64,000 nt of DNA from Myxococcus fulvus (GTDB lineage: Bacteria > Myxococcota > Myxococcia > Myxococcales > Myxococcaceae): the NCBI RefSeq assembly GCF_900111765.1, contig NZ_FOIB01000007.1:124001-188000 (forward strand), in the 5' to 3' direction. The translations under genes were made by a program, and so were the position numbers. Positions within the stretch are counted from its first letter, which is position 1. Each line of letters starts with the position of its first letter. The notes beneath the pieces are model-generated. The model did no database searches. It was not told where the DNA came from and saw only the letters and a list, made by a program, of their open reading frames with translations. Positions 47,236-56,636 of the stretch are shown here, in pieces.

Positions 47236-48339
47236 CTACAGCCCGAGCGCCACGCCCACCACGATTCCCACCAGCGTCGCGCCGACCACCAGGAGGTGGT
47301 CCTTCCAGCTCGCGCGGCGACCGACCGTCGGAGGAACAGGCGCCGGCTTCGGCTCGGGCTCGGCGCGGACCTGTGCGTCCATGGGCGCCGCTTCCAACTG
47401 GGTGACCTCGTCGTCGTCGTCGTCGAGGCCCGGGGCCACCGGCTCCGGCTCGGGAGGGCGCTCCACGAGCCGCAGGGTGGGGGCCTTCTCCACCTGCGCC
47501 CAGGGCCGCAGCGCGTCCGCCATCTCCTGCGCCGTCGCGAAGCGCTCAGCGGGGTCCTTGTTCAAGGCGCGGGCGATGAGCCGGGCGAAGTCCTCGGGCA
47601 CGTCGGGACGCAGCTCCGAAGCCAGGGGCGGCACCCGCTCGATGATGGCGGAGAAGAGGGCCACGGTGTCGGCCACGTCGATGGGCTGCCTGCCCGTCAC
47701 CATCTGGAACAAGCAGGCGCCCAGCGCATAGACATCCCCGCGCGCGTCCACCGGCAGGCAGCGAACCTGCTCGGGGGGCATGAAGGAGGGCGTGCCCACC
47801 CACGCTCCGGCCTCGGCGCCCACCGAGCGGGCGTCATCCTCATGGAGGAGCCGGGCCACGCCGAAGTCCAGCACCTTCACCTGGTCGCCGGTGACGATGA
47901 AGAGGTTGTCCGGCTTGATGTCCCGGTGGATGACGCCGGCCTGGTGCGCGGTGTCGAGCGCGGACAGCGTCTGGAGCGCCAGCGTCGCCGCCCTGGCCAC
48001 GGGCAGCGGGCCCTGCTCCTTGAGCATCAGCCGCAGCGTCTGGCCCCGGAGCAGCTCCATCACCATGAAGGGCGGCTCGTCCTCGTTGCACTGGAAGTCC
48101 TTCACCTGGACCAGGTGAGGGTGGCTCAGCCGCGCCGTGGCGTGCGCCTCCCGCCGGAAGCGCGCCAGCACCGCGTCATCGTCCATCAGGTGCTGCTGGA
48201 GCACCTTGATGGCGACCACGTCCTCCGCGTCCACCGGCGCCGCCTCGTAGACGATGCCCATGGCCCCCACGCCGATTCGCTGACGCAGCTGATACCTCTG
48301 ACCCAGCAAAGTTCCAACGCGAGCTGACGAGCGACTCAT
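47236..48339 (-). CDS. Serine/threonine protein kinase with C-terminal membrane anchor
   Basis: 367 residues. Complete Hanks kinase at ~14-280: G-loop RIGVGAMGIVY (22-31), K45 (VVAIKVL), HRDIKPDN (138-145), DFG (158-160), GTPSFMPPE in place of the usual APE. A Pro/Glu/Asp-rich linker (PEPEPVAPGLDDDDDEV) leads to a single C-terminal membrane helix (LLVVGATLVGIVVGVALGL) ending the protein. There is no extracellular sensor, so regulation is probably by partners in the cytoplasm. It is convergent with the gene at 46643. Confidence 0.92.
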   Translation of the reverse strand: MSRSSARVGTLLGQRYQLRQRIGVGAMGIVYEAAPVDAEDVVAIKVLQQHLMDDDAVLARFRREAHATARLSHPHLVQVKDFQCNEDEPPFMVMELLRGQTLRLMLKEQGPLPVARAATLALQTLSALDTAHQAGVIHRDIKPDNLFIVTGDQVKVLDFGVARLLHEDDARSVGAEAGAWVGTPSFMPPEQVRCLPVDARGDVYALGACLFQMVTGRQPIDVADTVALFSAIIERVPPLASELRPDVPEDFARLIARALNKDPAERFATAQEMADALRPWAQVEKAPTLRLVERPPEPEPVAPGLDDDDDEVTQLEAAPMDAQVRAEPEPKPAPVPPTVGRRASWKDHLLVVGATLVGIVVGVALGL

Positions 48340-48481
48340 GAATCAACCGGTATACCCAAGTGGCGCACATGGCGAGGGGGTATCCGCCTGATGACGTATG
48401 TTTCAGTCGTTGATACCTTGAAAGCCTTGATGAGCCGGACTGGATGTGCAAGGCGCCGCGGTGACTGTCTCGCCGCGTGAG

Positions 48482-48500
48482 GGGGCCCTTCTCGGGCCCC
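48482..48500. terminator. Hairpin downstream of the 48538-49260 gene
   Basis: GGGGCCC and GGGCCCC form a perfect 7-bp stem with a 5-base loop, 38 bases beyond the stop codon of the minus-strand gene. No T-tract on either side, so function is uncertain. Confidence 0.35.
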
Positions 48501-48537
48501 GAGAGCGAAGTGACCCGCGAGTACCGCGACACTGGAC

Positions 48538-49260
48538 TCAGAACAGGAAGCCGATGCGGACCAGGTCCATGTCCACGTCGAAGATGGCCCGGTCTCCGCG
48601 CGCCACCACGTCGTGGCTGTTGCGGATGAAGGCGTACTGCGCGCCGATGTCGACGGTGTCGCGGCGCTGGTTGAAGCTGTAGCCCACGCCCAGGCCGACG
48701 AGGGGCTCGAAGAAGAAGGACTGGCCGCGCGTCACCGCCCGGTAGCCCACGTCCAGGCCGAAGGTCACCTGGAAGCCCTGCTCGTCCTCGTACTCCAGCG
48801 AGTAGTTCCTGCCGTTGGGCCGGTAGCGCTGCGTCTCCCGGCTCCAGGTGCCCGACAGCCGCGGCTGGAGGAAGAAGCCCTGGCCCCGGGGCCGCGGCGA
48901 GGGCTTCCAGGCCACGCCCAGCGTCACCTTCAGCTGCCGCATCTTGGAGCAGCGCGAGGGCTCGAAGTCACACCGGCCGGCCGTCATCATCGGCGTCACT
49001 TCGAGCACGCCCGTGGTGCTCTCCGAGAAGCGCCGCCCGAAGCCGACGGGGATGGCCAGGTGGAGCCGCTCCGTCATCGGTCCCGCCAGCAGCAGCGAAA
49101 GATGCGTCACCGGGGACAGCCAGAGCGCGTTCTTCGGGGCGGGGTCGTGCTCCACCTGCGCGTGCACCGCGGGCGCGAGGAGGAGCAGCACGGCGAGGGC
49201 AATGCGTTTCAGGGGGTCGCTCCTGTTGCTGGGTGGCGTTTGTCTCCAAGCAACACCCAT
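48538..49260 (-). CDS. Outer-membrane beta-barrel-like protein
   Basis: About 240 residues with a signal peptide (ALAVLLLLAPAVHA). Barrel-like strands follow (HLSLLLAGPMTERLHLAIPVGFG, LKVTLGVAWKPS, GFFLQPRLSGTWS, FQVTFGLDVGYRAV, FFFEPLVGLGVGYSF, MDLVRIGFLF), ending in Phe as outer-membrane proteins do. Two Cys (RCDFEPSRCSK) may form a disulfide. ATG 49260 is listed, but the best ribosome-binding site (AGGAG, 7 bases) stands before CTG 49212, which starts exactly at the signal peptide LKRIALAVL. ATG 49284 is a third option. Confidence 0.7.
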   Translation of the reverse strand: MGVAWRQTPPSNRSDPLKRIALAVLLLLAPAVHAQVEHDPAPKNALWLSPVTHLSLLLAGPMTERLHLAIPVGFGRRFSESTTGVLEVTPMMTAGRCDFEPSRCSKMRQLKVTLGVAWKPSPRPRGQGFFLQPRLSGTWSRETQRYRPNGRNYSLEYEDEQGFQVTFGLDVGYRAVTRGQSFFFEPLVGLGVGYSFNQRRDTVDIGAQYAFIRNSHDVVARGDRAIFDVDMDLVRIGFLF

Positions 49261-49380
49261 GCCTCGCGTCATCCCCGTCGACACCGCCCGTGTACCGGGG
49301 CGTCATGGGATGCGATTCGCGACAGGATTGTCAGGACCGCCTCCCGAGCGCACGGGCGACCCTGTCGTGGTCCCCGGCGC

Positions 49381-49422
49381 CAAAGACAAACGGGGCTGGA
49401 CGGTGAGCACCGTCCAACCCCG
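49381..49422 (-). terminator. Intrinsic terminator of the endonuclease gene
   Basis: On the minus strand CGGGGTTGGACGGT pairs with ACCGTCCAGCCCCG (14 bp, one G-U) over a 4-base loop, 28 bases past the stop. TTTGTCTTTG follows. Confidence 0.85.
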
Positions 49423-49449
49423 TGGCTCAGCGCCGCGTGAAGCGGGCGC

Positions 49450-50700
49450 CTAGAAGTCCTTGATGCGGTCCGCCAGCTGCGCGTTGTCGACGAAGGCGTT
49501 GGTGTTGCCCTGGATGTTGGCCACGCGGCGGTTGCGCTCGATCTCCGCGGCGTCCACGGCGTCCAGCTTGTTCCACGCCTTGAGGGCCGCTTCCTCGTCG
49601 CTGGGGATGGGCTTGTTGTACGTGGAGGAGAAGTAGAACATCGCGCGCGCCACGTTGCCCTTGTGGGAGTCGGGCGGCTCGAAGACGGTGTTGCCCTTGG
49701 CGTCCGTGCCCAGCTTGGCGCCGTTGTGGCTCCACTTGACGTTGACCACCTCGCCGAACGGGAAGCTGCTGCGGCGGGAGTTGGCCTTGCTGTCGGTGGG
49801 GAACAGGTGGTGCAGGTCGCTCTTGGCCGCGCCGGTGGCGCCCTTGGACTGCGGCCAGGTGTGCTCCACGTTCATCACCGCGTTGTTCGGAATCTTGCCG
49901 CCCTGGGTCTCCAGGCCCGTGTAGACGCACTCCACGTTGCCCGCGGCGTTCACGTCCAGGCTGGTGAAGATGAGCCGGCGCGCCTCGTTGTAGCTGACGA
50001 CCTTCTTGTCGGAGGACGACTCGCGCACCGCGCGCAGGAGCGCGTCGTCACGCAGCCCGTCGAACGGGTCATCCGACGGCTCGGGATCCGGCTCGGGCGC
50101 CTTGGTCTCCGGGACGATGTTCAGCCCCCACTGCTTCAGCGTGCCCGTGTCGCCCTTGGCCTGGTCCTGCACCTCCAGCGTCCAGGTGCCCTTCGTGGAC
50201 TCTCCGGCGAAGGCGGTCAGGTCGAAGCTGCCCTTGAGGTCGTCGGCGGAGCCACCCTGGCGGCTGGACACCACCGCGCTCTTGCCGGAGGGGGCCGTCA
50301 GCTTCACCGACAGGTCGCCGCGGTACGTGTGGGCGATGTCCAGGTCCAGCTTGAGCGACTCCACCTTGGCGTCGTCCGCCACGTCCAGGGTGCTGGTGAC
50401 GGTGGCGTTGTCCTTGATGGCCGCGTTGGGGCTGGTGGTGTGGACCAGCGGGGCGGCCTGGGCGGCGGAGGCCTTGAGGCCCTCGGCGGCGGCGTTCGAC
50501 ACGGTGGGCTTCACCGGCACGAAGACGGCGCCGAGCTTCGTCAGCAGGGAGGGCGACAGGCCCGCGAGTCCGGAGCGCGAGGGCTCGAACTCGTTGCGAG
50601 CCACCGAGGCCGTCCGGGGGGCGGACGTCTCACGGGTGGTCTCAGTTTCAGTCGGGCGGGCGGAGAGGGGCGAGCGACGGGGGCCGACGACACTGGTCAT
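49450..50700 (-). CDS. Endonuclease I with proprotein-convertase-type P domain
   Basis: 416 residues. Residues ~85-197 match a P/Homo B domain (DNATVTSTLDVADDAKVESLKLDLDIAHTYRGDL in parts; GTWTLEVQDQAKGDTGTLKQWGLNI). Residues ~215-410 match the EndA/Vvn endonuclease I family: NVEHTWPQS (E279, H280), SDLHHLFPTDSKANSRRS (H297, N308) and PFGEV. These enzymes are magnesium-dependent, non-specific nucleases, usually periplasmic or secreted. No N-terminal signal peptide is visible; the first ~80 residues are polar and low-complexity, so export by another route, or a late start, must be considered. Confidence 0.88.
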   Translation of the reverse strand: MTSVVGPRRSPLSARPTETETTRETSAPRTASVARNEFEPSRSGLAGLSPSLLTKLGAVFVPVKPTVSNAAAEGLKASAAQAAPLVHTTSPNAAIKDNATVTSTLDVADDAKVESLKLDLDIAHTYRGDLSVKLTAPSGKSAVVSSRQGGSADDLKGSFDLTAFAGESTKGTWTLEVQDQAKGDTGTLKQWGLNIVPETKAPEPDPEPSDDPFDGLRDDALLRAVRESSSDKKVVSYNEARRLIFTSLDVNAAGNVECVYTGLETQGGKIPNNAVMNVEHTWPQSKGATGAAKSDLHHLFPTDSKANSRRSSFPFGEVVNVKWSHNGAKLGTDAKGNTVFEPPDSHKGNVARAMFYFSSTYNKPIPSDEEAALKAWNKLDAVDAAEIERNRRVANIQGNTNAFVDNAQLADRIKDF

Positions 50701-50837
50701 GCGGGCATTATCGGCAACGACGCGTCACAGGTTGTCCCGTCTCCGTGTCTTTTTTGATGACGCCGGAAAGCTGGGGATTTCCCGGCGATATCTTCGTCTT
50801 TTCCGGGGTTTGGCGGCGCCCTGGAGGCCCGGTGGGC

Positions 50838-51374
50838 TCAGTTCCGGAGGAGCTCGGTCTGCGTCCGGCCGTCGGCGCTGACGCCATCCAGCCGGACGAA
50901 GTCGACGGAGAAGGGCCAGGAGGTCTTCACGTAGATGTGGAGCAGCTGGGCGGGGCCGGCGCCGAACTTCGTCCAGGCCTGCACGGCGCACCCGCCGCCC
51001 TGGACCTGGGTGGTGGTGAGGTCGATGGGGCGATCAGCGAAGGCCCGCAGGCGGATGCGGACGCGGCCCCCGTCGGGCGTCAGCGCCACCTGCTGCGTGT
51101 CCTCCAGGCCGTACGCGGGCTGCTCGACGCCGAGCAGGTCCTCCACCTCCGACTCGCCGCGCTCCAGCATGCGCCAGTACACGCGCACGGGCTTGTTGCC
51201 CACCGGATGGCAGGCCTCGTCGAGCCGCACGGCGTAGTGGACCTGGTTGCGGTTCTCGCTCCGGGTGAGGAAGAAGGCGGACGGCTCCTGGGGCGACGGC
51301 TCCGCGAAGGCCAGCGAGGGGATGAGCGCCAGCGCGGCGGTGACGACAATCCTGAGCCAGACGTTGCGGTGCAC
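50838..51374 (-). CDS. Secreted DUF4833-like protein
   Basis: 178 residues from GTG 51374, preceded at 5-6 bases by AAGGGGGGA; the in-frame GTG 51392 would bury that site inside the gene. Signal peptide LRIVVTAALALIPSLAFA. The mature domain (AFFLTRSENRNQVHYAVRLDEAC, KPVRVYWRMLERGESEVEDLL, ... AQLLHIYVKTSWPFSVDFVRLDG, in parts) fits DUF4833, a periplasmic family of unknown function. One Cys pair may form a disulfide. Confidence 0.7.
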   Translation of the reverse strand: MHRNVWLRIVVTAALALIPSLAFAEPSPQEPSAFFLTRSENRNQVHYAVRLDEACHPVGNKPVRVYWRMLERGESEVEDLLGVEQPAYGLEDTQQVALTPDGGRVRIRLRAFADRPIDLTTTQVQGGGCAVQAWTKFGAGPAQLLHIYVKTSWPFSVDFVRLDGVSADGRTQTELLRN

Positions 51375-51616
51375 GACGGTTCCCCCCTTCACTGCGGAGT
51401 GACGCGGACGGCGATGCTGGGAAGGTAAACACCCCAGGCGCCGACATCTGTCACCCGGCCAGAGCCCTTGGGCCGGGCGGTGCCTAGCATGGAAGGCGGT
51501 CCGGGTCTGCTTTCACACATGCCCGAGTGTCCTGCCGCCATCGCCCGCGCGTGGCCTGACTTAACCCCGCTCCCGGGCGGCCGCATGACGAAGCGCCAGG
51601 GAGGTAGATGGGCCCG

Positions 51617-51643
51617 GGCCCCGGGCGGCGCGTGCCCGGGGCC
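51617..51643. terminator. Strong GC hairpin downstream of the 51655 gene
   Basis: GGCCCCGGGC (51617-51626) and GCCCGGGGCC (51634-51643) pair perfectly over a 7-base loop, 12 bases after the stop codon of the minus-strand lipoprotein gene. No T-tract; probably a terminator. Confidence 0.5.
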
Positions 51644-51654
51644 TGGGTGGTGCA

Positions 51655-53274
51655 TCACGGCGTGGTGAAGAAGGAGCTGATGGCCTCGGCGCTGTGGAAG
51701 GGCAGCTTCTCGAGCGACGTGAAGGGCTCGCTCAGGTCGAACCCCGGCGACATGATGGAGGCCACGCGCAGGTAGTAGATGCTGTCGGGCTGCAGCGTGC
51801 CCGGGGGCAGGCGGACCTGGGTGGTGGAGCCCGGGGCGTAGATGCTGCCGGAGGGCATCAGGAACCGCAGCTCGGCGTCATACCGGTAGAGCGTCACGCG
51901 GTAGGCGTGGGGCGTGCCGAGCGCGGGCGGCGTCCAGGCGAGGACGGGGCTGTTGGTGCCCACCTCGCGCTGCACGCTCGCGGCGACGCCGTCGATGGTC
52001 AGCGAGCGGGGCGGGGACACCTGCGGCTGCACGGGGCCGGCGATGAGGTTGTCGAACACGTCGTACGAGTAGAGGCGACCCGACAGGTACATGGAGACGC
52101 CCGAGTCATCCGGCACCGGGGACAGGACGCGGAACGGATAGCTGTGGATGCCGACCAGGCCCCAGCTGGAGGGGAAGGGATTGCCGAACTTCAGGCGGCT
52201 GGTGAAGTTGAACGACGAGTTCCGGGGGAGGAACAGGTTGAGGAGCTCCCCGGAGTAGCCCACCCAGCGCCCGCCGGTGTTGTGCGCGTTGGGGAGGACC
52301 TCGAAGAGGGGCGTGGAGCCGGTGGCCTGCGGGTGCACGTCCGTGGCGAACTGGGTGTACACGGGCAGACGCCACTCGATGGGGAACTCGCGCATCGGGG
52401 TGGGCTGCAGGTAGCCCGACACGGCCAGCGGGGTGATGCCGTCCGGCACGTAGTCGAACGCGCCCATCTGCACGGAGCGCTCCACCGCGGCGTAGCCCAG
52501 CGCCGTCCCGTCCGGCGCCGTCCCGGCGCTGAACTGGCTGAGCTGATTGACATACATCCGGTCGCCCTTGGAGGCGTCGAAGGTGGGCAGGTTGTAGCCG
52601 CTGCTCAGGCTGAGGTCGGCCTGGTTGGTGAGCAGCGTCGTCTGGCCCTCGGGAACCTGGTCGAAGACATTCACGTAGCCGAACAGGTCCACCTCACCGG
52701 AGGTGAGCTGGAGGCTGGAGCCGGGCTGCTGGCTGCTCCAGGTGTTCTGCCACGGCGCCATGTTGAGCAGGTTGATCTGCAGCGCGGTGAGGTAGCTGTT
52801 CGAGTACTCGGCGTCCATCCGCCCCAGGCGGTTGCGGCCGAGGTCGATGTGGCGCGCGTCGGTGATGACGTGCGTGGCGCCGGTGCGCAGGTAGAAGGGG
52901 CCGGAGGGCACGCCATTGAAGCGCCAGCCGCCCGGCACCGCGGAGCCGAGGATGAGCTGGAAGGTGGAGCCCTGCTGCACGAGGATTTCGGGCGGGTTTG
53001 CGGACAGGTCATTGACCTGCTCGGCGATGCCCACCGACGTGTAGAAGCGCGTGGTGTCGGTCACCAACACGGCGTCGGACGGTGGGCCCGCGTCGGGCGT
53101 GGGGCCCGCGTCGGGCGTGGGGCCGCCATCGGTGGGGGAGGAGTTCTCCGTCCCCGGGTCGATGTTCGCCTGCCCGTCATCGAGTTGCTGCTCATGCCCG
53201 GGAGCTTCACCACAGCCGACCAACCAGACCACGCATGCCGAGCCGAGTACCGCGGAGAAACGAGACCGCTTCAC
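51655..53274 (-). CDS. Large lipoprotein with fibronectin III-like C-terminal domain
   Basis: 539 residues. The lipobox is WLVGCGE, and residues ~45-65 are a TPDAGPTPDAGPPSDA-type linker common in myxobacterial surface lipoproteins. The middle ~330 residues are beta-rich and unrecognised (GGWRFNGVPSGPFYLRTG, DLGRNRLGRMDAEYSN). The last ~110 residues resemble a fibronectin type III fold (VLAWTPPALGTPHAYRVTLYRYD; DSIYYLRVASI). The role is unknown; surface location is expected. Confidence 0.7.
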   Translation of the reverse strand: MKRSRFSAVLGSACVVWLVGCGEAPGHEQQLDDGQANIDPGTENSSPTDGGPTPDAGPTPDAGPPSDAVLVTDTTRFYTSVGIAEQVNDLSANPPEILVQQGSTFQLILGSAVPGGWRFNGVPSGPFYLRTGATHVITDARHIDLGRNRLGRMDAEYSNSYLTALQINLLNMAPWQNTWSSQQPGSSLQLTSGEVDLFGYVNVFDQVPEGQTTLLTNQADLSLSSGYNLPTFDASKGDRMYVNQLSQFSAGTAPDGTALGYAAVERSVQMGAFDYVPDGITPLAVSGYLQPTPMREFPIEWRLPVYTQFATDVHPQATGSTPLFEVLPNAHNTGGRWVGYSGELLNLFLPRNSSFNFTSRLKFGNPFPSSWGLVGIHSYPFRVLSPVPDDSGVSMYLSGRLYSYDVFDNLIAGPVQPQVSPPRSLTIDGVAASVQREVGTNSPVLAWTPPALGTPHAYRVTLYRYDAELRFLMPSGSIYAPGSTTQVRLPPGTLQPDSIYYLRVASIMSPGFDLSEPFTSLEKLPFHSAEAISSFFTTP

Positions 53275-53439
53275 GAAGACCTCCTGAGGGAAATGCCGCG
53301 GTCACAATACGCGCGGGCCCCCCGGCTCTGGCTGTCTTGGCGAAGCAATCCCCCGTCGCGCAATCATCTCCCGATGTTTTGCGCAATCCAGGCGCGTCGG
53401 GTGTGGTGCTTGCTGAGTTGTGCCCGGAGGTCGGAACGG

Positions 53440-53467
53440 CGGCTCCCCGCGGCTTCACGGGGAGCCG
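53440..53467 (-). terminator. Hairpin terminator of the NRPS-like operon
   Basis: CGGCTCCCCG (53440-53449) pairs with CGGGGAGCCG (53458-53467), 10 bp perfect over an 8-base loop, starting 9 bases after the stop of the last gene. No T-tract. Confidence 0.55.
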
Positions 53468-53476
53468 TGAGGCGCG

Positions 53477-54994
53477 TCAGCGCGTGGGGAGCAGGCCCTT
53501 GGCGCGCCAGTCCTCCAGGTAGAGGGACATCAGCGACCGGTCCACGGGACGGAAGGTGAGGCCGAGCTTCGCGATGGCCTCTCGCGTGTTCTGGGCGTCG
53601 TAGATGGGCTGCCCTTCGTGCAGCTCCCAGCGCGTCGCGCTGCCGCCGTACACCTTCTCGTAGAGCATGGGGACCAGGGCGCAGAGGGGGTTCTCAGCCG
53701 CGCGCGGGTCCAGCATGAGGCGGTCCACCCATTCCTCATAGGGGACGTGGCTGAGCGGTTGTCCGCAGTCGGCGAGCAGGGCGTAGAGGCCGTCCATGTC
53801 CGTGTTGTCACCCGCCGTGGGAGGAACCAGGTGATAGGCCTTTCCGACCGCGCCCTCCTGCGAGGCGATGCCCAGGATGGCGGCGCTGACGAAGTCCACG
53901 GTGACCATCTCCTTGCCCTGACGAGGGAGGATGGGACAGCAGCCAATCTGGATGCAGCCGAGGATGAAGCGCCCCATGAAGTCGTCCGGGTTCCCGACGC
54001 CTGTCTTCGAATGGCCCATGACGAAGCCGGGGCGGTAGACGTTCACCGCGAGGCCTCGCGCCTTGGCTTCCCACACCCGCTTCTCCGCCACCCACTTGCT
54101 GGCGGTGTACCCCAGATCGTAGCGCAGGCCGTCGAGGTGTCTGTCCAGGCCCTCGTCCTCGCGCAGGACCTGGATGTCGTTGAAGTAGCCGGTAGGGCCG
54201 AACACGGCGATGGTGGACACGTAGTGCACGGGCGTGGGCCCCAGCGCGGCCAGCCGCAACACCTCCGTGGTGCCATCGACGTTGGTGGCCTTGTGCGCCT
54301 CGTAGGGGTGCATGTAGTTCACGTGCGCGCCCACATGGAAGAGGGCCTCGGCTCGCTTGACGAGTGACTGTCGTTGCAAGGCGCTCATGCCCAGGTGCGG
54401 AGCCCCCAGGTCTCCGAGCACCGGCTCGATGCGCGCGGCGAAGCGGTCCTCCCACAGGCCGTATTTCTCCAGGGCTTGGCGGATGCGAGAGAGCCCCGCC
54501 GCCGGCTCCTTGGCTCGAACGAGGCAGACCACCTGCGCCCGCGTGGTCCGAAGCAGGTCGCGCAGGACGAAGGCCCCGAGGAAGCCCGTGGCGCCGGTGA
54601 GGAAGATGTAGCGCATCTCCTCCAGCGCCTTGCCCTTCGTCACGGGGCTGCCTGGAGCGGGGACGATGTCCTCGGGCAGGCTCGCGTCCTCGCGCCAGGC
54701 CTGGGGGCCCGCGACGGCGCGGCCTTCACCCTGGGCCCCCGAGAGGGCTCGCCGAACCGCCTCGATGAAGTCTCCGAGGGTGTGCGCCTCGTGGAGGGCG
54801 TACGCGGAGAGACCGACGCCGAACCGCTCGCGCAGCCGCAACGCCAGTCGTCCCCTCATCAGGGACGTGCCACCCAGCCGCGCGAAGTCATCACCAGGGG
54901 AGGCCGTCTCCACGCCAAGCAGCTCGGTCCAGAGGGTGCTCACGCCCGAGACGATCGGGTCCTCGGCGTGTGATGCGATGGATGTCGTGGTCAT
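53477..54994 (-). CDS. Stand-alone carrier (T) - thioester reductase (R) protein
   Basis: 505 residues. The phosphopantetheine carrier domain lies at ~12-85 with attachment serine S44 in LGGTSL. The reductase domain (NAD-binding-4, thioester reductase type) spans ~125-495: nucleotide-binding GATGFLG (134-140), catalytic T261 in YVSTIAVFG, Y296 and K300 in YTASK. It would take an amino acid loaded as a thioester and release it reductively as an aldehyde (or alcohol). ATG 54994 is 25 bases after the stop of the adenylation gene. It is ~75-80% identical by eye to the T-R part of the 56637-59753 protein. Confidence 0.9.
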   Translation of the reverse strand: MTTTSIASHAEDPIVSGVSTLWTELLGVETASPGDDFARLGGTSLMRGRLALRLRERFGVGLSAYALHEAHTLGDFIEAVRRALSGAQGEGRAVAGPQAWREDASLPEDIVPAPGSPVTKGKALEEMRYIFLTGATGFLGAFVLRDLLRTTRAQVVCLVRAKEPAAGLSRIRQALEKYGLWEDRFAARIEPVLGDLGAPHLGMSALQRQSLVKRAEALFHVGAHVNYMHPYEAHKATNVDGTTEVLRLAALGPTPVHYVSTIAVFGPTGYFNDIQVLREDEGLDRHLDGLRYDLGYTASKWVAEKRVWEAKARGLAVNVYRPGFVMGHSKTGVGNPDDFMGRFILGCIQIGCCPILPRQGKEMVTVDFVSAAILGIASQEGAVGKAYHLVPPTAGDNTDMDGLYALLADCGQPLSHVPYEEWVDRLMLDPRAAENPLCALVPMLYEKVYGGSATRWELHEGQPIYDAQNTREAIAKLGLTFRPVDRSLMSLYLEDWRAKGLLPTR

Positions 54995-55019
54995 GGGTTC
55001 TCTCGTGAATGGGGAGACG

Positions 55020-56603
55020 TCAGCTCCGCTGCGCCAGGAGTTTGGGCAGCGCCGGGCGATCCACCTTTCCGTTCGCATTCACCGGGAGCCGCTCCAGCAC
55101 CACGAAGCGGGACGGAACCATCTGTTTCGACACCTGGGCGAGCATGAAGTCCCGCAGCGCCTCCTCGAGGTTCGGTGAGGCCTCCTTGGGCACCACGAAG
55201 GCCGCCAGGGACTTCTCGCCGTCCGGCCTCTCCTGGAGCGTCACCACCGCGTCCCAGAGGAGCCCGCTCTGCAGGAGCATCTTGGCGACCTCGTCCAGCT
55301 CGATGCGGTGGCCGTAGATCTTCACCTGGTGGTCGTTACGGCCCAGGAACTCCAGGTTCCCGTTCTCGTCCCAGCGCGCCAGGTCGCCCGTGCGGTAGAT
55401 GCGCAGGTCCTCGCCGTCCTTCAACCCGGACACCGTGGGGAATCGCTCCGCGGTGAGCTCCGGCTGGTGGAGATATCCCCGTGCGAGTCCCACTCCCGCG
55501 AGGCACAGCTCGCCCGGTTGTCCAGGGGCGAGGGGGCGCAGGTGCTCGTCGAGCAGGAAGGCCTCGGTGTGGGCCACGGGCTTCCCGATGGTCACCGAGT
55601 CGCCCAGGGTGTCCTGGAGCCGCACCTGATGCGTGGTCGAGTAGATGGACACCTCGGTGGGCCCGTAGGCGTGGACGAGCTGCTCCGGCGGTTGGCTTTC
55701 GAGCACCGCGCGGAAGGTGCGGGCATTGGCGCGCTCCCCGCCCACGATCAACCGACGCAGCTGGCTGAAGGCATCGGGGTAGGCCTGGGCCATCATGTTG
55801 AACACGGCGGTCCCGATGCTCAGCACGTCGACGCGCATGTCGCGCAGGGCCTCGCGCAGGGCGTGGGAATCCAGGAGCGTGGCCTTGGCGATCACCACGA
55901 CCAGGCCCCCGTTGAGGAGCGTGCCCCAGATTTCATACAGCGACATGTCGAACGCGAGGTTCGACGTCTGCGCCACCCGTTCCCCGGGACGGATGACCAG
56001 GAGGGGATTCTCGAAGATCAGTCGTCGGATACCCCTGGCGAGCAGCTGCACGCCCTTGGGACGGCCCGTGGTCCCGGAGGTGTACATGATGTAGATGCGT
56101 CGCTCTGCGGAGTCGTCGGGCCCCGAGAACGTTTCGGGCTCGCGCGCCACGGCCTCCCGGTCACGCTCCAGGCAGATGCGGGTGATGTCCCCCACGGTGC
56201 ACTTCGCCTCCTCGGTCGCCGTCTCGGAGAGGAGCACCTGTGCCCGTGAGTCCTGCATGATGTAGGCGATGCGATCACGCGGATACTGGAGGTCTAGGGG
56301 CACGCAGGTGGCGCCCAGTTTGATGAGGGCCACCAGGGCCGCCGTGGCCTCGATGCCCTGACGCATGGCCAGGGCGACGGGCGTCTCCTCTCCCACGCCC
56401 TTCTTCTTCAAGGCGTTGGCGAGTTGATTGGCCCGGCGGTCCAGGGCGTCGTAGGTGATGCGTTTGACGCCCCAATGGATGGCGATGTCCTTGGGGCGGA
56501 GCGCGACTTGCGCGTGCCACAGGTCGGCGAGCCCTCCCTGGTTGGGTTCGATGACCGCAGGGCTGTTCCCCGCTGTCTTGGATGCGAGATGGGCGATGGA
56601 CAT
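55020..56603 (-). CDS. Stand-alone NRPS adenylation (A) domain protein
   Basis: 527 residues. Core motifs: A3 YTSGTTGRPKG, A4 FDMSLYE, A5 YGPTEVSIY, A7 YRTGD, A8 GRNDHQVKIYGHRIE, A10 NANGKVDR. The Asp that holds a substrate amino group (D235 of GrsA) is present, and my eye alignment gives specificity code D-M-Y-S-I-G-A-I-Y-K. I cannot assign a substrate. It has no carrier; the next gene supplies T-R. Together they equal one A-T-R enzyme cut in two. Confidence 0.9.
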   Translation of the reverse strand: MSIAHLASKTAGNSPAVIEPNQGGLADLWHAQVALRPKDIAIHWGVKRITYDALDRRANQLANALKKKGVGEETPVALAMRQGIEATAALVALIKLGATCVPLDLQYPRDRIAYIMQDSRAQVLLSETATEEAKCTVGDITRICLERDREAVAREPETFSGPDDSAERRIYIMYTSGTTGRPKGVQLLARGIRRLIFENPLLVIRPGERVAQTSNLAFDMSLYEIWGTLLNGGLVVVIAKATLLDSHALREALRDMRVDVLSIGTAVFNMMAQAYPDAFSQLRRLIVGGERANARTFRAVLESQPPEQLVHAYGPTEVSIYSTTHQVRLQDTLGDSVTIGKPVAHTEAFLLDEHLRPLAPGQPGELCLAGVGLARGYLHQPELTAERFPTVSGLKDGEDLRIYRTGDLARWDENGNLEFLGRNDHQVKIYGHRIELDEVAKMLLQSGLLWDAVVTLQERPDGEKSLAAFVVPKEASPNLEEALRDFMLAQVSKQMVPSRFVVLERLPVNANGKVDRPALPKLLAQRS

Positions 56604-56636
56604 GGGTGCTCCTGTGGATGGACGACGGGTGCGACT

